Positions 17,517 through 24,441 of a stretch of DNA of 64,000 nt are shown here, in pieces. The stretch is from Robiginitomaculum sp. (GTDB lineage: Bacteria; Pseudomonadota; Alphaproteobacteria; Caulobacterales; Maricaulaceae): NCBI GenBank assembly GCA_002733905.1, contig NVXK01000005.1, positions 100,651-164,650 on the forward strand, in the 5' to 3' direction. The first letter of the stretch is position 1. Every line of letters begins with the position of its first letter. Below the pieces are notes generated by a model. It saw nothing but the letters and a program-made list of their open reading frames with translations. It was not told the DNA's origin and made no database searches. A program made the position numbers and the translations under genes.

Positions 17517-18212
17517 CTAAGCTTTATTTCCATATGCCTTACTTCCAAAGGGGTCAATGAAGATACCGTCTTGGGAAATTGTTTGACCAAACCATTTATG
17601 GCTCATGGTCATGCGGAACCGAAAACTGCCTTCGCCGTGAAGATGTTGTGTGTCTATATGTTCAACACATGTGCGGCCAGGTGTTAGCCAATTTGGAATC
17701 GGAATGTGAAGTTTTGCGATTTTAAAGAAATAAGCTGTGCTTGCAAAACATAAACTCCCATTATGTTCATAGAGCTCGAGGTCCATGCCAATACCGCCAA
17801 AGGGGCCTGATTTAACAGATTCGAGCAAATGTCCTTTGGGGCTTAATTGTTTTACACTTTCGACACGTAGGGGAGTTTTGTCTGGGCGTAAAAACTCTCT
17901 TTGCCAAACAACGCCGCCGCACGGGCTGGGGAATACATTTACGCGCGCATCAAATTTAGCACTGCGATAGAGAGGGAGCGGATGGCCGAAGGGGGAAAGC
18001 AAAAGCGCAAAAATGAAGCCAAATATATTGGCATTTATATTTAAGGCGCCTGAATAGGTTGTTTTTAAGCTATGGTCTGCAAAGCGACGTTGAACGGCGG
18101 GGTGTAATTTCTGCCAAGCACTGTCTCCCAAGAGCTTTTTGAAATCAGGTGGCGCATTTATATTGGAGACACTTTGTTTTGGTGTGTGATAACGAAATAA
18201 AATATGTGCCAT
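17517..18212 (-). CDS. DUF4166 domain protein
   Basis: The 231-residue protein has the DUF4166 pattern: FKKLLGDSAWQKLHPAVQRRF near the N-terminus, GALNI...FGFIFALLLSPFGHPLP in the middle, a VWQREFLRP beta segment and a C-terminal WFGQTISQDGIFID. Members are often fused to saccharopine-dehydrogenase-like proteins; here the domain stands alone. Function is unknown. It is convergent with the DUF3088 gene, and the GbsR/MarR regulator lies directly upstream on the same strand (25 bp gap), so the regulator and this gene probably form one transcript. Confidence 0.72.
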   Translation of the reverse strand: MAHILFRYHTPKQSVSNINAPPDFKKLLGDSAWQKLHPAVQRRFADHSLKTTYSGALNINANIFGFIFALLLSPFGHPLPLYRSAKFDARVNVFPSPCGGVVWQREFLRPDKTPLRVESVKQLSPKGHLLESVKSGPFGGIGMDLELYEHNGSLCFASTAYFFKIAKLHIPIPNWLTPGRTCVEHIDTQHLHGEGSFRFRMTMSHKWFGQTISQDGIFIDPFGSKAYGNKA

Positions 18213-18237
18213 GACGTGCCTATTTTAAAGAATGTAC

Positions 18238-18774
18238 CTATTTCAAAAACTTTACAATTTTAGCGCCGAGCTTCATGAGGTGGAGAAGTTTGGGTTTGGG
18301 GATTGTACGAATATCGTCATACCAATTGGTCATGGTTTCCATAAACCCGACAAGCTCGTCAATCTGTGCGCGTTGAACGGGTGTGACTTCATGGTCATAT
18401 TGTGTGTTATTGGCTACAAGGCGGAGCATGTTCAGTGTTGGATCGATTTCACGTTTTTTACGGCCTTCTGCAATACGCAATACGATTTCCCAATTGTCTT
18501 TGATCGCGACATAATGATCACGGCGGTCACCAAGAACTTGGGCGCGTGTGATAAGCTCCCAGTTGAGAAGTTCTTTAATGCTGGTGGAAACATTGGAGCG
18601 TGCGAGGTCCAAAATTACGGTAATTTGCTCGGCGTGCAAAGGTTCTTCGGTTAGATAAAGCAGGGCATGAATTTGCGCCACGGAACGGTTCACGCCCCAT
18701 TGGCCCCCCATTTCACCCCAATGTAAAATAAATTTTTCTGTTGTCGGTGTGAGTTTGAGCACTTGTGCCTCCAT
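18238..18774 (-). CDS. GbsR/MarR-family transcriptional regulator
   Basis: The 178-residue protein has a winged helix near the N-terminus. HWGEMGGQWGVNRSVAQIHALLYL and ARSNVSTSIKELLNWELI form the HTH, and DRRDHYVA is in the wing; this arrangement is typical of the GbsR branch of MarR proteins. GbsR in Bacillus senses choline. The ligand here is unknown. A perfect inverted repeat at 18792-18807, 18 bp upstream of the start codon, suggests autoregulation. It is followed by the DUF4166 gene. Confidence 0.82.
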   Translation of the reverse strand: MEAQVLKLTPTTEKFILHWGEMGGQWGVNRSVAQIHALLYLTEEPLHAEQITVILDLARSNVSTSIKELLNWELITRAQVLGDRRDHYVAIKDNWEIVLRIAEGRKKREIDPTLNMLRLVANNTQYDHEVTPVQRAQIDELVGFMETMTNWYDDIRTIPKPKLLHLMKLGAKIVKFLK

Positions 18775-18791
18775 ACCTTGAATACAGTTTC

Positions 18792-18807
18792 TTCTGTATT
18801 AACAGAA
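18792..18807. promoter_or_regulatory. Probable operator of the GbsR/MarR regulator
   Basis: TTCTGT (18792-18797) and ACAGAA (18802-18807) are perfect inverted arms around ATTA. A further half-site, ACAGAA, follows at 18811. The location just upstream of the regulator start, and the length typical of MarR operators, suggest negative autoregulation. This is inference from position and symmetry. Confidence 0.5.
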
Positions 18808-18880
18808 ATAACAGAAGTGTACGAATTTACAAGTATTGATTTTAAAATGAATGCTCTGGCTATTTGTGATTATCTAAATT

Positions 18881-19636
18881 CTATTTATCTATTTTACTAA
18901 CATCACGAAACATAAGCATTTCGGGAATGCGGTCGGAGGCACCGGTATAAAATCCGGTTTCTTTTTGAAAACCTTTGGGGTTTTTAAAGGTTCCAAAAAA
19001 TATGTCAAAAATTGGAAAGTCAGAATAGTTATAGGCATGCATACCCGTTTGGTGGTGTATTGTATGGCTTTCTGGTCTTTGAATGAAATAGCCAATCCAT
19101 TGTGGTGTGCGGATATTTGCATGTTGAAACATGACGAGAAATAGGGACACAAATAAGAAGAGTGTAATCGTTTGGGCAGACAGGCCAGCGAATATGGATA
19201 AGCTCAAACTTCCAACCATTGTAAACCCTGCCATATCTAACGGGCTATAGTAAAATGCGCCGTAACTGTCTACGCGCTCTGCGCTATGATGCATTTGGTG
19301 AAAGGGAAGCCATAACCAATCTTGGCTGTGCATAGTGCGGTGCCACACATAAATAAGAAATTCGAATACGCATAAACTTGAAACGGTTGCGAGAAACGGA
19401 TTTATATTTTTGAGATCAAATATTTGAAGACCCGTTAGGTATTTATCCCAAATGAGAGGTAAGTATGTTGATAGAAAAAAATAGACGATGAAACTTATTA
19501 TGCCTCTCAATTTCCATCCTTGAATTGGCGGTAATTTTCGCGCTGGAAAAAAAGTTTCGAGGCTAATGAATATTATATATAATCCTATGACGCCAAATGA
19601 AATTGGGTCGAGCAGTATTTCTAAAGGTGTCGGCAT
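18881..19636 (-). CDS. Sterol desaturase/fatty acid hydroxylase family membrane protein
   Basis: The 251-residue integral membrane protein has four to five hydrophobic helices and the eight-histidine di-iron signature of the family: WHRTMHSQDWLW, HQMHHSAERVD and the C-terminal PESHTIHHQTG. Members hydroxylate or desaturate lipids at the membrane. The substrate here cannot be deduced. It is transcribed away from the CadC-like regulator at 19825 (divergent pair). A 14-bp direct repeat lies between its start and the regulator. Confidence 0.85.
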   Translation of the reverse strand: MPTPLEILLDPISFGVIGLYIIFISLETFFPARKLPPIQGWKLRGIISFIVYFFLSTYLPLIWDKYLTGLQIFDLKNINPFLATVSSLCVFEFLIYVWHRTMHSQDWLWLPFHQMHHSAERVDSYGAFYYSPLDMAGFTMVGSLSLSIFAGLSAQTITLFLFVSLFLVMFQHANIRTPQWIGYFIQRPESHTIHHQTGMHAYNYSDFPIFDIFFGTFKNPKGFQKETGFYTGASDRIPEMLMFRDVSKIDK

Positions 19637-19647
19637 ATCTAATCTCC

Positions 19648-19675
19648 ATGAGTAGCGTCCAATGAGTAGCGCCCA
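19648..19675. repeat. 14-bp tandem direct repeat upstream of the hydroxylase gene
   Basis: ATGAGTAGCGTCCA (19648-19661) is followed directly by ATGAGTAGCGCCCA (19662-19675), with one mismatch. It lies 12 bp upstream of the hydroxylase start in the divergent promoter region shared with the CadC-like regulator. OmpR-type winged-helix proteins often bind tandem direct repeats, so this is a candidate operator. Confidence 0.45.
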
Positions 19676-19824
19676 TAATTATGGGTCAGGAAAATATACT
19701 GCTTGGGTAAAAGCAAACCTGAAGATTGGATAATGATTAGCTCATGAAATGGTAATATTTGGACATTTTTGAATATTGTGACTAGTGTGAGAATAACAAT
19801 GTACGTTAGCGTTTAAGGGGAATC

Positions 19825-21669
19825 GTGCTTTATAAATTTGGAAATATTAGACTTGATACGGTCAATTTTCGTCTCACCAATAATGGAGATGAATGTGCCG
19901 TAGAACCTCAAGTTTTTGATCTTCTTGTGTATCTTGTTCAACATAGAGATCGTGTACTCACCAGAGACGAAATTTTTGACAATGTTTGGCAAGGGCGTCA
20001 TGTTTCCGATACTTCATTAAGCAATCATATAAAAACGGCGCGTCGTATTTTAGGCGATACGGCTCAAGAACAAAATATGATTAAAACAATACGAGGGCGA
20101 GGGTATCAATTTGTTTGCGAGACCCAAGAACGCCCACACAATTCCCGTATTTTTCCTAAGCCTAAAAAAACAAACACCATTATGTTTATAACGACCATTG
20201 TGAGCTTGCTAATTGTCATTGGATTTTTGATATTAAACCCTAGACGCTTGGATCAAGAAAATGAATATGTGGGTATCCAACGTTTAGAAACGATTGCTGT
20301 TCTTCCTTTAATAAATGCAAGTACGAATGCCGAAATTGATTTTTTGGGGTTTGCGCTAACGGATCAAATTATTGGTCGGCTGAATTATATTGAGGAAATT
20401 TCTGTTCGCCCTTCGGCCTTGGTGCGTCAATTTAAAGGTATGAAACAAAGCCCTGTGGACATTGGAAAAACACTAGGTGTAGATTATATTCTTAGTGGAA
20501 ATTACTTGAAACACGAGGATAAAATTCGTCTCAATATTGAGTTTATAAATGTGTCTACACATGAATTAATTTGGCGCGAAGATATTGAACTTGAATATGC
20601 CAATGTTTTTGCATTGCAGGACGCGGTCGCAAAAATTACCTATGATAGATTTAATTTGAAACAAAAAGAAAGCCCTGCACGCCAACACAAAAATCCTTTG
20701 TCCGTTCATCCGATTGCGTATGAATATTATCTTCGTGGTATTGCTTACCCTTTAACGGAAAAAGGTGACGCACTTGCCATCGCCATGTTGAAACAGTCAA
20801 TAGGGTTAGAAAATGGTTTTGCACCTGCTTACGCAGAACTTGGACGAAGAATGCATCAACTTTCGGCCCATGGGATAAGTGGAACGCAGTCTGTAAATGA
20901 AGCGGAAACACATTTATTAAAGGCCCTCAGTCTCGACCCTCGTTCTTTAAATGCTTTGGCAAATTTGACATTGTTATATACGGATACGGGAAGGCTTCTC
21001 AAAGCTCTGAAAACTTCGCGGAAGATGTTAGAGATTAATCCTAATTATGCAGATGCATATTTTTCACTAGGATATGTATATCGGTATGCAGGCCAGTTGG
21101 ATTTATCGATACAGATGATGGAAAAAGCAATTTCCATAGATCCGCATAACAAAAAATTCAGATCAGCAGGTGCCAGTTATTATAGTGTGGGTCGATATGA
21201 GGAGGCGCACAAAATATTTGACCTGGACGCTGGAACAGCTTTTACACTTTCTTGGCACGCAATTTTATATCATCGTCAAGGTAAGGTGGAAAAAGCGGTT
21301 GAGTATTTTGACAAAGCAATTGCTGTCGCGCCAGATGGATATTTCGCACGCGATTCAAAAGCGTATAAGCTGGCGATGTTGGGAAAAATGGATGAGGGAT
21401 TGAACGCGGTGCGACGCCTTGAAAACACATTCATTACAGATGTAGAGGTCAGGTATTTCTGGGCGTTGTATTATTCAGCATTGGGAGATAGAGACAATAG
21501 TATAAGAATTTTAAGAGAGGTAGTCGAAGCGGGCTATTATAATTTGCCAGCGTTTGACAGTGACCCTTTTCTGGATTTTATAAGACATGATCCTGAATTT
21601 ATCAAAATAATGTCTTTGGCGGACAATGGGCGCAAGGCTTTTAAGACCGCCTCGCAGGTTTTAAAATAA
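19825..21669 (+). CDS. CadC-like membrane regulator: winged helix, TM, TolB-N/FlgO-like domain, TPRs
   Basis: The 614-residue protein has an OmpR/CadC-type winged helix at the N-terminus (1-100; LTRDEIFDNVWQGRHVSDTSLSNHI and IRGRGYQFV). One membrane helix follows (about 118-137). A periplasmic segment resembles the TolB-N/FlgO-like domain of adenylate cyclase-associated proteins (150-265; IAVLPLINAS and LGVDYILSGNY). TPR repeats run to the C-terminus. A one-component sensor binding DNA directly is the known model for CadC. The GTG start at 19825 is preceded by AAGGGG. Its likely target is the divergent hydroxylase gene. Confidence 0.85.
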   Translation: MLYKFGNIRLDTVNFRLTNNGDECAVEPQVFDLLVYLVQHRDRVLTRDEIFDNVWQGRHVSDTSLSNHIKTARRILGDTAQEQNMIKTIRGRGYQFVCETQERPHNSRIFPKPKKTNTIMFITTIVSLLIVIGFLILNPRRLDQENEYVGIQRLETIAVLPLINASTNAEIDFLGFALTDQIIGRLNYIEEISVRPSALVRQFKGMKQSPVDIGKTLGVDYILSGNYLKHEDKIRLNIEFINVSTHELIWREDIELEYANVFALQDAVAKITYDRFNLKQKESPARQHKNPLSVHPIAYEYYLRGIAYPLTEKGDALAIAMLKQSIGLENGFAPAYAELGRRMHQLSAHGISGTQSVNEAETHLLKALSLDPRSLNALANLTLLYTDTGRLLKALKTSRKMLEINPNYADAYFSLGYVYRYAGQLDLSIQMMEKAISIDPHNKKFRSAGASYYSVGRYEEAHKIFDLDAGTAFTLSWHAILYHRQGKVEKAVEYFDKAIAVAPDGYFARDSKAYKLAMLGKMDEGLNAVRRLENTFITDVEVRYFWALYYSALGDRDNSIRILREVVEAGYYNLPAFDSDPFLDFIRHDPEFIKIMSLADNGRKAFKTASQVLK

Positions 21670-21691
21670 TTTAGATGAGGTTGATGCTTGG

Positions 21692-22009
21692 TTACTGACT
21701 TTCGGGTGTGGAAACTTCGATACCGTCGAGTTCGTCCTTCATGAGGATTTGGCAACAGAGTCGGGAATTATCTTGCACGTCTTCTGCGAAGTCGAGCATG
21801 CTTTCTTCCATATCATCCTTGGGTTTGATTTTACTTATCCATTTTTCGTCAATATAGACATGGCAGGTTGCACAGGCACAGGCACCACCACAATCCGCGT
21901 CTATTTCTGGAATCATGTGCTGGACAGCGGTTTCCATAATCGAGGCGCCATTGTCGGCGTCCACTTCGCGTTTTGTTCCGTCTGAGCTGGTAAAGATAAT
22001 TTTAGGCAT
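21692..22009 (-). CDS. fdx: 2Fe-2S ferredoxin (adrenodoxin type)
   Basis: The 105-residue protein has the vertebrate/ISC-type ferredoxin pattern. CGGACACATCH gives three cluster cysteines, and the fourth is in SRLCCQI near residue 88. The NGASIMETA start region and the acidic patch DDMEESMLDFAEDV, which contacts electron-transfer partners, are typical. Such ferredoxins carry electrons for cytochrome P450s or Fe-S assembly. No isc gene or P450 is adjacent, so the partner is open. It is convergent with the CadC-like regulator gene. Confidence 0.9.
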   Translation of the reverse strand: MPKIIFTSSDGTKREVDADNGASIMETAVQHMIPEIDADCGGACACATCHVYIDEKWISKIKPKDDMEESMLDFAEDVQDNSRLCCQILMKDELDGIEVSTPESQ

Positions 22010-22097
22010 TTTTGTCTCGTCTTATTTTGGTCTCATTGCCATGTGTAGATATGGCAAGCTTTGTCGTAATCTATGTAGTGTACTAAAAAGAAAATGC

Positions 22098-22136
22098 AAG
22101 CCTGAACCTTTTACGAAGCCTGAACCTTTTACGAAG
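22098..22136. repeat. 18-bp tandem direct repeat upstream of tsaE
   Basis: AAGCCTGAACCTTTTACG occurs twice without spacer (22098-22115 and 22116-22133), followed by another AAG. It lies between the divergent ferredoxin and tsaE genes, 44 bp before the tsaE start. It could be a replication-slippage duplication or a regulator site. Confidence 0.7.
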
Positions 22137-22179
22137 ACAGTGCTTGCAAGCGAGCGTAAGGACTGCATATTCACAAATT

Positions 22180-22638
22180 ATGACGACACACTTGAAAACA
22201 ATCAAATTACGGACGCTAGAGGAAAACCTATCCTTTGGTGCACGCTTGGGTGTGTTTTTGAGACAAGGTGATATAGTCGCGTTGCGTGGCGGATTGGGCG
22301 TTGGAAAAACATCATTTTCACGGGGTTTGATTTCACAACTTTGTGATGTTGATGAGGTACCAAGCCCGACATATACGCTTGTGCAAACATATGACGCGCC
22401 AAATTTTAGTATTTGGCATTTTGATCTGTACCGTTTGGAAAATGAAGCTGATGTTTGGGAGTTGGGCATAGAAGAGGCGTTGGACGACGGTGTGTGCCTG
22501 ATTGAATGGCCTGAACGGATTGAAGGCCTACTGTCTGGGGCGGAACTAATGCTCGAATTTGTATTTGAAGAACAAGGGCGAACAGTGCATATACACGGTG
22601 ATGATAATTGGAGAAAACGGCTTGTCGACTTTGAATAG
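22180..22638 (+). CDS. tsaE: tRNA t6A biosynthesis ATPase TsaE
   Basis: TsaE powers the TsaB-TsaD complex that places threonylcarbamoyl on A37 of tRNA. From the ATG at 22180 the protein has 152 residues, the usual length. The P-loop is GGLGVGKTSFSRGLI, the switch is VPSPTYTLVQTY, and the strongly conserved HFDLYRLENEADVWELGIEEAL is followed by the IEWPERI motif. A further ATG at 22144 would add 12 residues without a ribosome-binding site. The 3' end overlaps amgK. Confidence 0.93.
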   Translation: MTTHLKTIKLRTLEENLSFGARLGVFLRQGDIVALRGGLGVGKTSFSRGLISQLCDVDEVPSPTYTLVQTYDAPNFSIWHFDLYRLENEADVWELGIEEALDDGVCLIEWPERIEGLLSGAELMLEFVFEEQGRTVHIHGDDNWRKRLVDFE

Positions 22639-23713
22639 AGAGACGCAAATCATAGCATTTTTAAACGCTCATGAATGGGGCGAGGCTGTACGTGAACCTG
22701 TGACGGCGGACGCATCGGCGCGTCGTTATGAGCGGTTGACGTTGAACGGTAAGAAAGCTGTGCTTATGGACGCGCCGTTTGACGAGAATGATAAACCTTG
22801 CCCGATTGGCAGTAGTGCCGAGAGCAGACGTGCAGAAGGTTATGCTGCGCTGGCCATGCTTGCAGGTTCTGATCCCAGCGCATTTGTATGCTTGGCGACG
22901 GCTTTAAAACGCCGTGGGTTTCGCTCTCCTAAAATTATAGGCTTGAATCTGAAATCAGGTTTGATGTTGCTTGAGGATTTGGGGGATAATCTATACGCGT
23001 CTGTATTGGAAAATGCGCCTGAGCGTGAAGAGAAAATGTATAAAAAAGCGGTTTGTGTGCTTGCGGCAATTTACCGCTCAAGTTTTGATACGCATATTGT
23101 GGCACATGGGGCAGAGTGGAAAATCGGGCGTTATGATCAATTGGCATATCAGGCCGAAGCCGATCTTTTTACTGAGTGGTACGCTCCAGAATTTGACAGT
23201 GAATTGAGCGAGGTAGCGCAAAAAGAATGGGAAGATATTTGGACGGATATTTGCGGACATTTGGATGAACATGCTTTTGGTCTGGCGCTGCGTGATTTTC
23301 ACGCACAAAATATATTTGTGCTTGAGGAGGCTGATAGTGATATTACCTCTGTTGGTTTGATAGATTTCCAAGATGCTTTGTTTGCACATCCAAGTTTTGA
23401 CCTTGTCTCTTTATTAGAAGATGCGCGTCGTGACGTGTCACCAGATTTGATCGCGCCATTGATTTCTTTGTTTTGCCAAGAGGCGGGCATACAAGAGGAC
23501 GCAAAATTTCATGCGGCTTACGCGGTGCAGGGCGCGCAACGCAATGCAAAAATTCTTGGTATATTTGTACGCTTGGCGCGGCGAGATCATAAGCAAGATT
23601 ATCTAGACTTAATACCACGTGTGAAAGCGCATTTTGTCCGTGATATTTCCCACCCTGCATTAGCGGATTTAAAAACATGGGTGAAAAAATATACACCAAG
23701 TATTTTGGAGTAA
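22622..23713 (+). CDS. amgK: MurNAc/GlcNAc anomeric kinase AmgK (phosphotransferase)
   Basis: AmgK phosphorylates recovered N-acetylmuramate at the anomeric position in peptidoglycan recycling. This aminoglycoside-phosphotransferase-fold protein of 363 residues has DASARRYERL near the N-terminus, LLLEDLGDNLY, the catalytic loop LALRDFHAQNIF and the metal-binding LIDFQDALFAHPSFDLVSLL. TTG at 22622 is chosen because GGAG at 22610-22613 stands eight bases upstream; it overlaps the end of tsaE by 17 bp. murU follows four bases later, the diagnostic partner that separates AmgK from other kinases of this fold. Confidence 0.85.
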   Translation: MSTLNRETQIIAFLNAHEWGEAVREPVTADASARRYERLTLNGKKAVLMDAPFDENDKPCPIGSSAESRRAEGYAALAMLAGSDPSAFVCLATALKRRGFRSPKIIGLNLKSGLMLLEDLGDNLYASVLENAPEREEKMYKKAVCVLAAIYRSSFDTHIVAHGAEWKIGRYDQLAYQAEADLFTEWYAPEFDSELSEVAQKEWEDIWTDICGHLDEHAFGLALRDFHAQNIFVLEEADSDITSVGLIDFQDALFAHPSFDLVSLLEDARRDVSPDLIAPLISLFCQEAGIQEDAKFHAAYAVQGAQRNAKILGIFVRLARRDHKQDYLDLIPRVKAHFVRDISHPALADLKTWVKKYTPSILE

Positions 23714-23720
23714 TTCTGTG

Positions 23721-24440
23721 ATGTCGGGGATAAATATTACAACGGCAATGGTGATGGCGGCGGGTCATGGTACGCGTATGCGGCCTTTGACGGATGATAT
23801 ATGCAAGGCTTTAGTCGTGGTCGAGGGTAAAACTCTGATTGATCATATGTTAGACCGTTTATATATAGCAGGTATTCAGCGTGCTATTGTAAATGTTCAT
23901 GCCTTTGCCGACAAATTAGAAGCCCATTTAAAAACGCGCACGACGGGCCCAGAGATACTCATTTCTGATGAAAGAGATATGTTGCTTGAAACAGGTGGGG
24001 GTGTCGTAAAGGCTTTGCCTTTACTTGGTACGCACCCCGTTTTGATATGTAATATTGACGCTGTGTGGATTGAATTTGAACCCGTGATTTCTGGTCTAAT
24101 ACAGGCGTGGGATAGCACGAAAATGGACGAGTTATTATTGCTTGCGCCGAGGGGCGATACACTTGGCTATGCGGGCGTAGGTGATTTTGATTTTGCGAAA
24201 AATGGTGTAATTTCGCGGCGTGGCGGTGCATATGCAGATTATGTTTATGCAGGTGTTGAAATTTTCAAACCAGAACTGGCAAAAGGCTTTCCGCTTGAAA
24301 AATTTTCACGTAATAAAATATGGGATGTGGGCTTGGAAAAAGGCCGCATATTTGGACATGCCTTGCAAGGTTTTTGGATGCATGTTGGTGACCCAGACGC
24401 GGTTAAACAATCGCATGCAGTTTTAAAAGAAGTGGGCTGA
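23721..24440 (+). CDS. murU: MurNAc-1-phosphate uridylyltransferase MurU
   Basis: MurU makes UDP-MurNAc from MurNAc-1-phosphate, bypassing de novo UDP-GlcNAc synthesis and so lowering dependence on the fosfomycin-sensitive step. The nucleotidyltransferase signature MVMAAGHGTRMRPLTDDICKAL is at the N-terminus. VNVHAFADKLEAHL, ETGGGVVKALP and the metal site CNIDAVW follow. Length (239 residues) fits. A GTG at 23718 is an alternative start with a better spacing to GGAG. It lies between amgK and addB in one operon. Confidence 0.9.
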   Translation: MSGINITTAMVMAAGHGTRMRPLTDDICKALVVVEGKTLIDHMLDRLYIAGIQRAIVNVHAFADKLEAHLKTRTTGPEILISDERDMLLETGGGVVKALPLLGTHPVLICNIDAVWIEFEPVISGLIQAWDSTKMDELLLLAPRGDTLGYAGVGDFDFAKNGVISRRGGAYADYVYAGVEIFKPELAKGFPLEKFSRNKIWDVGLEKGRIFGHALQGFWMHVGDPDAVKQSHAVLKEVG

Positions 24441-24441
24441 T

